NCBI RefSeq assembly: GCF_003177035.1
Contig: NZ_CP029488.1
Location: forward strand, 1,612,001 to 1,676,000
Source of the DNA: Salinisphaera sp. LB1
Lineage (GTDB): Bacteria; Pseudomonadota; Gammaproteobacteria; Nevskiales; Salinisphaeraceae
Direction: 5' to 3'
DNA length: 64,000 nucleotides
The notes below the pieces were generated by a model. The model had not been told where the DNA came from, ran no database searches, and saw only the letters and a list, made by a program, of their open reading frames with translations. How positions within the stretch are numbered: position 1 is the stretch's first letter; every line of letters starts with the position of its first letter. This document shows, one piece after another, positions 25,249-33,215 of this stretch. Both the position numbers and the translations under genes were made by a program.

Positions 25249-26598
25249 ATGTTCGAGACTTGTGACCTGCTCGTTATCGGCGGCGGCTCCGGCGGTATTG
25301 CCACGGCGCGGCGCGCCGCTGCCCACGGTGCGAAAGTCGTGCTCGTCGAGCGTGGGCGTCTGGGCGGCACCTGCGTCAACGTCGGCTGCGTGCCCAAGAA
25401 AGTAATGTGGCATGCCGCTGAATTCGCCATCCACGCGGCCCATGCCCACGACTACGGCTTCAACGCGGTGCCGCAGGATCACGACTGGTCGACACTGGTG
25501 GCCAACCGCGAAACCTACATCAAACGCCTGAACGGCATCTACGACCGCAATCTCGACAAGAGCGGCGTGGAATATGTCGCCGGCGAGGCCCATTTCGTCG
25601 ATACCCGCACGGTCGAGGTCGACGGTCGGCGGATCAGCGCGACGCACGTGCTGATCGCCACCGGCGGTAAGCCGCGTTGGCCGGAGATTCCGGGCGCCGC
25701 GCTCGGCACCGATTCCGACGGATTCTTCACCTGGACGCAGCGCCCCGAGCGCGTCGCCATCGTCGGCAGCGGTTATATCGCCTGCGAACTGGCTGGCGTG
25801 CTGAACGCGCTCGGCAGTCGGGTCACGCTGTTGCTGCGCAAGGGTCATGTGCTGGCGGGCTTCGACGCCATGCTAGGCGAGACGCTGATCGAGCGCATGC
25901 GCGCGGCCGGTATCGCGATCCACATGAAGCGCCAGGTGGCCGAGCTCGCCGAAGGCGACGACGGTATCGTCGCGCGTTTCGAGGACGGCAGCACGATCAG
26001 CGGCTTCGACGAACTCATCTGGGCCATTGGGCGCGTGCCTAACACCGAAGGCCTCGGGCTGGAAAACACCGGGCTGGAATTGCACGCCGACGGCACGGTG
26101 CCGGTCGACGGATGGCAGGATACGCCGGTCGCTGGCATACATGCCCTGGGCGACGTGACTGGCGCCGTCGAACTCACGCCGGTGGCCATCGCGGCCGGGC
26201 GGCGCCTCGCCGATCGTCTGTTTGGCGGCATGCCGGAGCGGCGGCTGGACTATCACAACATTCCGAGCGTGGTGTTCACCCATCCGCCGATCGGCACCGT
26301 CGGCCTGTCGGAAGCCGAGGCGCGCGCGGCCTACGGCGACGACGCGGTGAAGATCTATACCAGTCACTACGTGGCGCTGTACCATGGCGTGCTCGACGAC
26401 AAGACACCTTCCGACATGAAGCTGGTCTGCGTGGGCGAAGACGAAAAAGTCGTGGGGGCGCATGTCATCGGTGATGGCGCCGACGAAATGACCCAGGGCT
26501 TTGCGGTAGCCGTGAAGATGGGCGCCACCAAGCGCGATTTCGACGATACCGTCGCCATTCATCCGACCAGTGCGGAAGAATTCGTGACCATGACGTGA
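25249..26598 (+). CDS. gor: Glutathione-disulfide reductase
   Basis: Flavoenzyme of 449 aa that reduces GSSG with NADPH. FAD-binding [20 protein letters not shown] is at the N-terminus; the redox-active disulfide is C42/C47 in [13 protein letters not shown]; the NAD(P) site is [20 protein letters not shown]; the interface domain has [18 protein letters not shown] and ends with the catalytic-base text [14 protein letters not shown]. The ATG at 25249 follows AAGGA; an earlier TTG is less likely. The next gene starts with a GTG overlapping the stop codon, so the two are coupled. Confidence 0.95.
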   Translation: MFETCDLLVIGGGSGGIATARRAAAHGAKVVLVERGRLGGTCVNVGCVPKKVMWHAAEFAIHAAHAHDYGFNAVPQDHDWSTLVANRETYIKRLNGIYDRNLDKSGVEYVAGEAHFVDTRTVEVDGRRISATHVLIATGGKPRWPEIPGAALGTDSDGFFTWTQRPERVAIVGSGYIACELAGVLNALGSRVTLLLRKGHVLAGFDAMLGETLIERMRAAGIAIHMKRQVAELAEGDDGIVARFEDGSTISGFDELIWAIGRVPNTEGLGLENTGLELHADGTVPVDGWQDTPVAGIHALGDVTGAVELTPVAIAAGRRLADRLFGGMPERRLDYHNIPSVVFTHPPIGTVGLSEAEARAAYGDDAVKIYTSHYVALYHGVLDDKTPSDMKLVCVGEDEKVVGAHVIGDGADEMTQGFAVAVKMGATKRDFDDTVAIHPTSAEEFVTMT

Positions 26599-27485
26599 GT
26601 CGGCCCGGCGCTGCCCTGTTCGAGCGCCTGGCGGCCATGGGCCTGCTGACCGGGCTGCTCGCCGCCTGTTCCGGCCAGTTCTGGATCAATGCCCTGGTGC
26701 CGCGCTGGGGCTACGCCCGGCATTCGGACATCGCCTATGGCGATCAGCCGCGCCAGAAGCTCGATGTCTACGCGCCGCACCAGCCCGCCGCCGGCCGCCC
26801 CGTAGTGGTGTTTTTTTACGGTGGCAGCTGGCAGACCGGCAACAAGAACGGTTACCGCTTCGTCGGCGAGGCGCTGGCCTCGCGCGGCATTACGGCTGTC
26901 CTGCCCGATTATCGGTTATACCCGAACGTCAGATTTCCGGCCTTCATCGATGACGGCGCCGCCGCCGTAGCCTGGACGAAACGGCACATCGGCGCTTATG
27001 GCGGCAACGCCTGCCATCTGTTCGTGGCCGGCCATTCCGCCGGCGCGCAGATCGCGGCGATGCTGGCCACGAACGCACGATACCTGGCCGATGCCGGCGC
27101 CTCGATCCACGACCTATCGGGCTTCATCGGCCTGTCCGGGCCGTACGATTTTCTGCCCATCACCGACCCTGTTCTGCAGAAGATATTTGCGCCGAAACAT
27201 AATGGGCCGAATACGCAGCCGATCCATTTCGTCAATGGCGACGAGCCGCCGATGCTGTTGCTGCACGGCGGAGCGGACACCACGGTGTTGCCGAAAAACA
27301 CGACGAATATGGCCGCCCGAGTCAAGCAAGCGGGCGGATCGGCCGAAGTAAAAATTTATCCGGGTGTGAACCACGTGATGCTGATCGCGCCCCTTGCATC
27401 GGTGCTTCGCTTCAAGGGTGACGAGCTCGATCGCATCGCGGATTTCGTCAATCTTCATGCCGCGGACAGGCCCTGTTCAGCTTGA
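26595..27485 (+). CDS. Alpha/beta-hydrolase, carboxylesterase-like lipoprotein
   Basis: Predicted esterase of 296 aa. The N-terminus resembles a lipoprotein signal ([10 protein letters not shown]). The catalytic parts are [19 protein letters not shown] (oxyanion region), the nucleophile elbow [15 protein letters not shown], the Asp region [13 protein letters not shown] and the His in [10 protein letters not shown]. This matches the BD-FAE/kynurenine-formamidase-like group that removes acetyl or other acyl groups. The GTG start at 26595 overlaps the gor TGA, indicating coupling; functional connection to glutathione is not evident. Confidence 0.88.
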   Translation: MSRPGAALFERLAAMGLLTGLLAACSGQFWINALVPRWGYARHSDIAYGDQPRQKLDVYAPHQPAAGRPVVVFFYGGSWQTGNKNGYRFVGEALASRGITAVLPDYRLYPNVRFPAFIDDGAAAVAWTKRHIGAYGGNACHLFVAGHSAGAQIAAMLATNARYLADAGASIHDLSGFIGLSGPYDFLPITDPVLQKIFAPKHNGPNTQPIHFVNGDEPPMLLLHGGADTTVLPKNTTNMAARVKQAGGSAEVKIYPGVNHVMLIAPLASVLRFKGDELDRIADFVNLHAADRPCSA

Positions 27486-27527
27486 CTGGGTAGACTCCTG
27501 CGCTCGCGAACAGCCGAGGGGCCGGAT

Positions 27528-27941
27528 ATGCGCCGAAAGGTATGCGCCGCTGCCTGTGCGGGCTTGCTGCTGCTGACGAGTTGTGGCGCGGCCAGTGCAG
27601 AATCCGTTGAGTGGAAAACGTTGAGCGTGGCGGCATCGGCCTACAACTCGGTGCCCTCCCAGACCACCCGTCACGACCCGTCGGTCGCGGCGTGGGGTGA
27701 TGTGCTCAAGCCGGGGATGCACGCGATCGCGGTCTCGCGTGATCTGATCAAGAAAGGTCTCACCCATGGCACCAAGGTGAAAATCCAGGGGCTGCCGGGC
27801 ATCTACGTCGTGCGCGACAAGATGGCTGCGCGCTGGACCAACAAGATCGATATCTACATGGGGCACAACGTCTCCAAGGCGCGCAACTGGGGTGTTCAGC
27901 ACGATATTCACATTCTCTACGCCGAGAACGACAACAGCTGA
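27528..27941 (+). CDS. Secreted 3D-domain protein
   Basis: Exported protein of 137 aa with a signal sequence that ends in a possible lipobox (LLTSC). The mature part fits the small double-psi beta-barrel 3D domain also found in MltA: SVAASAYNSVPSQT near residue 35, AVSRDLIKKGLTHGTKVKI near 75 and MAARWTNKIDIYMG near 105, with the Asp residues that give the domain its name. Such domains bind or cleave peptidoglycan glycan strands; this one is a stand-alone copy. GAGGGG precedes the ATG. It lies 42 bp after the esterase gene. Confidence 0.85.
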   Translation: MRRKVCAAACAGLLLLTSCGAASAESVEWKTLSVAASAYNSVPSQTTRHDPSVAAWGDVLKPGMHAIAVSRDLIKKGLTHGTKVKIQGLPGIYVVRDKMAARWTNKIDIYMGHNVSKARNWGVQHDIHILYAENDNS

Positions 27942-28055
27942 CTCGGCCCGGTTGTGTCGGCGTCGCGAGCGCCGGCTCGGGTGCGGCATTACCCGTGATC
28001 GCGCCAGTTAAGTTAATCTGCGCTCTCCGATGACAAGACAAACCAAGGAGAGGTC

Positions 28056-28805
28056 ATGGCCGGCCAGCTGGTACTCCTGCGCCACGGACAGAGTCAGTGG
28101 AATCTGGAAAATCGCTTCACCGGATGGGTCGATGTCGACCTGACCGAGACGGGGCGCGACGAGGCAAGGCGGGCGGGCAGGCTGCTGGCGGACGAAAACA
28201 TCCGCTTCGACATCGCCTTCACCTCCGTGCTGACCCGTGCGATCAAGACGCTGTGGATCGCCCTCAGCGAAATGGAACAGCCCTGGTTGGACGTCGAGCG
28301 CCACTGGCGGCTCAATGAGCGCCATTACGGCGGCCTGCAGGGTCTGGACAAGTCGGAGACGGCTGAAAAGCACGGCGACGATCAGGTGCACATCTGGCGT
28401 CGCAGCTACGACACGCCGCCGCCCGAAATGGACGCCGACGATCCGGGACACCCGCGCAACGACCCGCGCTATGCCAGGCTCGACGCCCGCGTGCTGCCGG
28501 GTACCGAATCCCTCAAGCTGACGCTTGAGCGCGTGCTGCCGTACTGGCATGACGCCATCGCGCCGCGCCTTAAGGCCGGCGACAACGTGCTGGTCGCCGC
28601 CCACGGCAACAGCCTGCGGGCGCTGGTGAAGTATCTCGACGGCATTGCCGACGATGAGATCACCGGCTTGAACATCCCCACCGGCATCCCGCTGCGCTAC
28701 CAGCTCGACGACGAGCTGAACGTCATCGAATCGGGCTATCTCGGCGATGCCGACGCGGCCGAGAAAGCCGCCAAGGCCGTGGCCGATCAGGCCAAGGGCA
28801 AGTAG
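28056..28805 (+). CDS. gpmA: 2,3-bisphosphoglycerate-dependent phosphoglycerate mutase
   Basis: Glycolytic enzyme of 249 aa interconverting 3- and 2-phosphoglycerate. The phosphohistidine motif [19 protein letters not shown] (H10) opens the protein; [31 protein letters not shown] and the second His in [17 protein letters not shown] complete the active site. Full length for the family. AAGGAGAGG stands 4 bases before the ATG. The gene ends at the border of the repeat-rich gap. Confidence 0.97.
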   Translation: MAGQLVLLRHGQSQWNLENRFTGWVDVDLTETGRDEARRAGRLLADENIRFDIAFTSVLTRAIKTLWIALSEMEQPWLDVERHWRLNERHYGGLQGLDKSETAEKHGDDQVHIWRRSYDTPPPEMDADDPGHPRNDPRYARLDARVLPGTESLKLTLERVLPYWHDAIAPRLKAGDNVLVAAHGNSLRALVKYLDGIADDEITGLNIPTGIPLRYQLDDELNVIESGYLGDADAAEKAAKAVADQAKGK

Positions 28806-28823
28806 CCCTGGATCGTGTGACAG

Positions 28824-28952
28824 GACGTAAATCGTCCGCAAATGAACGCGAATTAACGCAAATAAACGACGGCTAGAACGCGCATCACTAGCCGTGCCAT
28901 TGCGGCCGGGATCATTGGCTTTGCCGTCTGTACTATTTGCGGACGGTGATTT
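28824..28952. repeat. Structured repeat, copy 1
   Basis: Outer arms CGTCCGCAAAT (left, 28833-28843) and ATTTGCGGACG (right, 28935-28945) are perfectly complementary. An inner hairpin has arms ACGGCTAG and CTAGCCGT around about 28869-28895. The first 100 bases are close to 87% identical to copy 2 at 29114. Position pairs differ in a compensating way between copies. Confidence 0.75.
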
Positions 28953-28962
28953 CCGGCGGTCG

Positions 28963-28992
28963 GTCGGATTAGCGCGCAGCGCGCAATCCGAC
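28963..28992. repeat. REP-like hairpin 1
   Basis: Arms GTCGGATTAGCGCGC and GCGCGCAATCCGAC meet around a single A; one unpaired base in the stem. Core GTCGGATT/AATCCGAC is shared with the hairpin at 29022. Confidence 0.6.
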
Positions 28993-29021
28993 GTTCAGTC
29001 CGCAGGTTCTGAGGCTCGGCT

Positions 29022-29052
29022 GTCGGATTACGGTGCAAGCACCTAATTCGAC
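29022..29052. repeat. REP-like hairpin 2
   Basis: GTCGGATTACGGTG and CACCTAATTCGAC form an imperfect stem. It shares the GTCGGATTA start with the hairpin at 28963. Confidence 0.55.
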
Positions 29053-29113
29053 TTACGTAACTTTGGCCGATTAGGTCAAGGGAAGGGGAAAGTAGCCACA
29101 GGCTGCACGGAAA

Positions 29114-29272
29114 GACGTAAATCGTCCGCCAATGAACGCGAATGGACGCAAATAAATGGCGGCTAGAGCGCGGATCAATAGCCGCGTCATTGCGGCCGGG
29201 ATCACTGGTTTTTTGTGTATTATTTGCGTTCGCCGCTTGTTGCGGCGATTGCGTGCATTGGCGGACGGTTTT
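29114..29272. repeat. Structured repeat, copy 2
   Basis: Outer arms CGTCCGCCAATG (29123-29134) and CATTGGCGGACG (29256-29267) pair perfectly. A second nested pair ACGCAAATAA / TTATTTGCGT, an inner hairpin GCGGCTA/TAGCCGC and an extra hairpin CGCCGC/GCGGCG (29231-29247) are present. It is a direct repeat of the unit at 28824, longer by about 30 bases on the right side. Confidence 0.75.
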
Positions 29273-29302
29273 CCAGGCTAAGGTGCCAGCGCCGAGTCGC
29301 GC

Positions 29303-29839
29303 TCAGGTCTCGCGCCGGCCCGAGCGCAGTCGATCGGCGGCATCATCCAGCAAGCCCTGTGCGATCAGCCAGGCTCGCGCGTCCTCGGCGTCGTCGGCAA
29401 ACCAGGCGGCCGCGCTGCCGAGCCGGAAGGTATAGCCCCAGGCGTCCATGTCGGCGCACATCGTGGCCCGGTCGATGCCGTCGATACGGTCGCAGATCAT
29501 GATCTGCCAGTAGCACACGGCGTTTTCTTCGTCGTAGTCGCCGCCGGCATCGGTATCCAGTACGGCCCGACGTGCCGGGTCCATGCAGACGTAGTGGCCG
29601 GCCTCGTGCAACGCCGAATGCAGCGGGGTGTCGGGACGCACCAGCAGCGTATCGCCCTGTAATCCGGCCTCGACCTCGCCCCAGAAGCTGCCCGGGATTG
29701 GAGCGTCGAGCGAGATCTCGGTGACGCTGAGCTGAAAATCGGCCAACAGCTGGCGCAGCGTGGCGGTCCCGATCGCGTCGACACGGGTGATGTGGGCGGT
29801 CGGCGCCGGGCTTTCGCGTACAGTCTCGGGATTGTTCAC
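29303..29839 (-). CDS. Conserved hypothetical protein with HEAGH motif
   Basis: Protein of 178 aa without signal peptide or membrane helix. Residues 78-83 read HEAGHY, the short zinc-binding motif of gluzincin-type metallopeptidases, preceded by TPLHSAL. A candidate third ligand lies in DYDEENAVCYWQIM. The rest is acidic and Ala-rich. It may be a small metallopeptidase-like protein; activity is not proven. The start is a GTG at 29839, 14 bases from the start of the divergent lipoprotein gene, so the two promoters must overlap the other gene. Confidence 0.72.
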   Translation of the reverse strand: MNNPETVRESPAPTAHITRVDAIGTATLRQLLADFQLSVTEISLDAPIPGSFWGEVEAGLQGDTLLVRPDTPLHSALHEAGHYVCMDPARRAVLDTDAGGDYDEENAVCYWQIMICDRIDGIDRATMCADMDAWGYTFRLGSAAAWFADDAEDARAWLIAQGLLDDAADRLRSGRRET

Positions 29840-29853
29840 GGCACGAGTCGCAA

Positions 29854-30696
29854 ATGAAAGGGGCGCGCCGATGCTATCTCATCGTGCCATTGCTTGCGTT
29901 GACGTTTGTTGTCGCAGGGTGCGCGTTGCATTCCGGGCGGACGGATCGGGCGGCCGCGCGGCATCTGGTATCGGTGTATCGGGTCTCGGGCCTGCTGGCT
30001 CAGGCCGCGCCTGCGGTGTCGGGGTCGCTCAATCGCAATCTGCCGCAGACGGTCGCGCTGGACCGGCGCCAGCAAGTGGATCGTCGGGTGAATCGGGCCT
30101 TTGCACCCTCGCCATTGGTCGAACAGACCATCCGCCGCCTGGCGAAGTCGGCACGCGACCAGGGCCGTGCGCGCGATCTGGCGCGGGCGGCCGGATGGCT
30201 GGACAAACCGCTGGCGCGAAGGATGATCGCGCTCCAGCGCGAGGTAGGCCAGCCGGGATTCGCCCGGGGTTTCAAGCAATTCACGGACAAGCCGGCCGGC
30301 CATCAGCGAAAGCGGCGGTTGCGCACCGTCGACCAACTCGCTCGCGACATGCGGCTGGCGGATCTTCAGACGCGCTTTAACGTGACCCTGCTGGGCGCCA
30401 TGATCAGGGCGCGCAATCTCGCGCTCGGCCCGTCTGGGCGGGTCGACGAAACACAAATTCAGCGTATCCTATCGAATACGAGGAAAGGGCTCCGCCGCAA
30501 GTTGGAGCAGCAGCTGCCGCTGATGCTGCTCTACGTCTATCGCGCTGTGGGCACCGATACGCTTGAGCGCTACGCCGCTCTCCAGCACCGATCCGCTATG
30601 GTTTGGGTCAACGCGACGCTCGTGCAGTGTATCGGAAAGACGCTCGAAGCGGCGGGCCGGAGTATTCCGGAGGCTTCAAAGACAAAGGATCTATAA
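29854..30696 (+). CDS. Lipoprotein of unknown function
   Basis: Protein of 280 aa with a clear lipoprotein signal (YLIVPLLALTFVVAGC, Cys near residue 23). The mature part is helical, basic and Arg/Gln/Leu-rich without enzyme motifs. The second half (about 120-270) recalls DUF2059-like helical domains, but the match is weak. No obvious ribosome binding site precedes the ATG. It ends directly at the start of the CoA-binding gene, suggesting cotranscription. Confidence 0.7.
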   Translation: MKGARRCYLIVPLLALTFVVAGCALHSGRTDRAAARHLVSVYRVSGLLAQAAPAVSGSLNRNLPQTVALDRRQQVDRRVNRAFAPSPLVEQTIRRLAKSARDQGRARDLARAAGWLDKPLARRMIALQREVGQPGFARGFKQFTDKPAGHQRKRRLRTVDQLARDMRLADLQTRFNVTLLGAMIRARNLALGPSGRVDETQIQRILSNTRKGLRRKLEQQLPLMLLYVYRAVGTDTLERYAALQHRSAMVWVNATLVQCIGKTLEAAGRSIPEASKTKDL

Positions 30697-31110
30697 GTGC
30701 CGATAATCACAGACGACGTCAGTATCCGAGAAATTTTGGCCCAGGCTCGTCGTATCGCCGTCGTCGGACTCTCGCCCGATCCGAGCCGTCCTTCGTACGC
30801 CGTGGCCAAGGGCATGATGGAAGCCGGTTACGAGATCATCCCGGTCAATCCGAACGCTGACCGCATTCTCGGGCTGAAAGCGTTTGCCGATCTCAAGTAC
30901 GTCACCGATACCATCAATATGGTCACGGTGTTTCGCGATCCGCGGCATGTGCCGTCGATCGTGGAGCTGTGCATCGAAAAAGGCGTACCCAACCTGTGGT
31001 TGCAGGAAGGCGTGGTGCATCACGAGGCGGCGCGCGAAGCGGCGGCACACGGCATCCACGTGATCATGGACCGGTGTATGTACAAGGAATTCAACCGGCT
31101 GCTCGGCTAG
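30697..31110 (+). CDS. CoA-binding domain protein (YccU-like)
   Basis: Protein of 137 aa consisting of one Rossmann-type CoA-binding domain: RIAVVGLSPDPSRPSYAVAK near residue 18, MMEAGYEIIPVNPNADRILG near 40, and VPNLWLQEGVVHHEAAREAA near 97, with the end HVIMDRCMYKEFNRLLG. Members bind CoA but their role is unknown. The GTG start directly follows the TAA of the lipoprotein gene. The TAG stop overlaps the TA of the left end of a repeat element at 31108. Confidence 0.9.
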   Translation: MPIITDDVSIREILAQARRIAVVGLSPDPSRPSYAVAKGMMEAGYEIIPVNPNADRILGLKAFADLKYVTDTINMVTVFRDPRHVPSIVELCIEKGVPNLWLQEGVVHHEAAREAAAHGIHVIMDRCMYKEFNRLLG

Positions 31111-31143
31111 GGCCTGTTGCCGTTTCGTGCGAGCGCCGCGTTG
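31107..31143 (+). repeat. Isolated left end of the 268-bp element family
   Basis: From CTAGGGCCTGTTGCCGTTTC onwards, 37 bases are identical to the left end of the full element at 62931. No matching right end occurs in the following 300 bases, so this is a truncated or solo terminus. Confidence 0.65.
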
Positions 31144-31449
31144 CGGCCCTGCGCCGTATTTCCTGATACGGTCCATGCGCCTTGCCCGCCCGGAAATCAC
31201 GCGCAATCCAGGCCCTCGGTTGCAACGAGGGCGCGGAATCGAGGGGTGAGGGCATGATGGCCGGCCGCCGGCGCTTTTTCGCCCGGCCTCGCGGTTTGTT
31301 GCACGAATCTTGCGTCGATGGATGCCGTGGCGGTGCGGCGGGCTGAGCCCGGTTTGCGGCTGTTATCGCCTTGTCGCCTTGTCGGCGTTCAGCGTACCGA
31401 CCACTATGGTGTGGATAGTCCGAATTAGAAATCCCAGGAGACGCGCAAC
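31144..31449. other. Intergenic stretch before the YhcB-like gene
   Basis: About 300 bases with GC-rich imperfect inverted repeats near 31255-31295 but no supported gene. A promoter for the YhcB-like gene is expected towards 31400; AGGAGA stands at 31436-31441. Confidence 0.35.
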
Positions 31450-32148
31450 ATGGCGAATCTGAGCCCGGTAGTCATGATCATCATTCTCGCCGTCTGCGTG
31501 GTCATCGCGCTGGTCATTGGTTATTTCATCGGCAGTCGCGCCGGCAATGACTACAACGAGGTCGCGGACAAGGAAAAACAGAAGCACGACGATCTCAAGG
31601 CCGACGTGCGCGAGCATTTCCAGCAGACCTCGGCGATCATGTCGCGCATGGTTGATGACTACCGCGACATGTATCGGCACATGTCGGAGGGCGCGCAGAA
31701 ACTGGCGGATTTGAGCGACGAGAAGATGGTCGCACCGCCGCCGTCGCCGGAACAGATCACGCAGGCCGGCGCGGATGAAAAGAGCACGAGCGCCCCGGCG
31801 CGCGGCGGCGACAAGCCGGCCGCTCACGCCAACGAGTCGAAGCCGGCGGAGAATACGGCAGCCGCCAGACCGGGCGCGGGGGCGAGCAACCCGGCCGCTA
31901 CATCGCCCTCCCGGTCGGGCGGCGCGGGCGGCAATGCCACGAAAAAGTCCAATGGCGCGAGCGCTGCTGCTGGCGGCGAGCAGAAGCCGGCCGCCAGCGC
32001 GGCCGATAGCAAGACCTCGGCCAGCCAAACCGGTGGGGCCGGCGCTCGGCCCGCGCCGGCGAATGCAGGGCAGGCCTCCGCGTCCGCCGAGTCCAAGTCG
32101 GGCCAGGCCCGGCATGTGCCCATCGGCAGCGCGAACAAGCGCAAATAG
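31450..32148 (+). CDS. yhcB: YhcB/ZapG-family (DUF1043) inner-membrane protein with long tail
   Basis: Protein of 232 aa. One N-terminal membrane helix (VVMIIILAVCVVIALVIGYF) is followed by a short coiled segment and the DUF1043 core VREHFQQTSAIMSRMVDDYR and DMYRHMSEGAQKLA, up to about residue 95. In E. coli this protein helps cell division and envelope growth. The remaining 135 residues are Ala/Ser/Pro/Gly-rich low-complexity text with a basic end, clearly longer than in E. coli (about 130 aa in total). AGGAGA precedes the ATG. Confidence 0.88.
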   Translation: MANLSPVVMIIILAVCVVIALVIGYFIGSRAGNDYNEVADKEKQKHDDLKADVREHFQQTSAIMSRMVDDYRDMYRHMSEGAQKLADLSDEKMVAPPPSPEQITQAGADEKSTSAPARGGDKPAAHANESKPAENTAAARPGAGASNPAATSPSRSGGAGGNATKKSNGASAAAGGEQKPAASAADSKTSASQTGGAGARPAPANAGQASASAESKSGQARHVPIGSANKRK

Positions 32149-32240
32149 CCGGGCTCGAAACGGCCGGGCGGCTACGCGAGTCCGGCCGGGTCAGGCGTCG
32201 CGATGGCGCATCGATCGCGGCTGGGCGCCATCGGCTGGCC

Positions 32241-32657
32241 TCAGGACGAGAGCCGATGGGCGGCCGAACGCTGGATCGTCTCCACCATGGAATACAGGCC
32301 GTTGCGGCGATTCATGGTGATGTGCTGCTCAAGGTTGAGATCGGCGAAGATCTGGTTGATATCGGTTTCGGCGATCTCGCGCGGCGTCTTGTCGGAATAG
32401 ATCATCAACAGCACGCCGATCAGGCCGCGTACGATATGGGCGTCCGAGTCACCGCGGAAATGCAGTTTGTCGTCATCGGCCTCGTCGGCCACCAGCCAGA
32501 CCTGGCTCATGCAGCCACGCACCCGGGTCGCTTCGTTGCGTTCGGCGTCCTCGAGCGGCTCGAGCTTGCGCCCCAGATCGATGATGTAGCGGTAACGCTC
32601 TTCCCAGTCCGGCAGCATCTCGAAAGTGGTCTTGAGCTGTTCGACGCGGTCATCCAT
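32241..32657 (-). CDS. sufE: Cysteine desulfuration protein SufE
   Basis: Sulfur-transfer partner of a cysteine desulfurase, 138 aa. The active Cys lies in RVRGCMSQVWL near residue 49; other family text is WEERYRYIIDLGRKLEPL at the front and HITMNRRNGLYSMVETIQ near the end. No suf operon is adjacent, so SufE is encoded alone here. It is divergent from yidD. Confidence 0.95.
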   Translation of the reverse strand: MDDRVEQLKTTFEMLPDWEERYRYIIDLGRKLEPLEDAERNEATRVRGCMSQVWLVADEADDDKLHFRGDSDAHIVRGLIGVLLMIYSDKTPREIAETDINQIFADLNLEQHITMNRRNGLYSMVETIQRSAAHRLSS

Positions 32658-32727
32658 GGCGTAGTGTCGTTAACGAGAACTATCGGCTTAAGGTTGGGTC
32701 GGAAAATCGTGCAGTCAAGCAAGAGCC

Positions 32728-33033
32728 ATGTACGCGCGCCGCATTGCTAGACAACTCAGGGCCGCGATCGCCCGGCTGACGGTGGTCCTGCTGCGGGCGC
32801 CGATCCTGTTCTATCGCTATGCGATTTCGCCGTTGCTCGGCCCGCGCTGCCGGTTTGCGCCGACCTGCTCGGAATACGCGCTGACGGCGCTGTCGCGCCA
32901 CGGCCCGATTCGCGGCAGTTGGCTGGCGATCCGCCGTATCACGCGTTGCCATCCGCTCAACGAAGGCGGTTTCGATCCGGTTCCGCCGCGCGCCGGGCAC
33001 GCGGGCCACGAGCATCACCACGGCGACGGTTGA
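32728..33033 (+). CDS. yidD: Membrane protein insertion efficiency factor YidD
   Basis: Small amphipathic protein of 101 aa that aids YidC. The family pattern is complete: [40 protein letters not shown] and [17 protein letters not shown], with its three conserved Cys. The C-terminal His-rich end ([12 protein letters not shown]) is variable in the family. It usually lies with rnpA and yidC; here it stands alone between sufE and ileS. Confidence 0.95.
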   Translation: MYARRIARQLRAAIARLTVVLLRAPILFYRYAISPLLGPRCRFAPTCSEYALTALSRHGPIRGSWLAIRRITRCHPLNEGGFDPVPPRAGHAGHEHHHGDG

Positions 33034-33215
33034 GGCTCGGCAAGACGTCCGGCGATGCATGCGCGAGCGGCAGGGTTTATAGTGTCGCGCTCTGTAGGTT
33101 TTGGCGAGCGATGTTGGCCGGCACGGCCAGCGGCGCGTCCGATTTGAAATCAAGCGGGCGGGCCTTCGTGCGCCGCGCCCGTCTTTGTTCTCGTTTTCTA
33201 CCAGTACGTTGAGCC

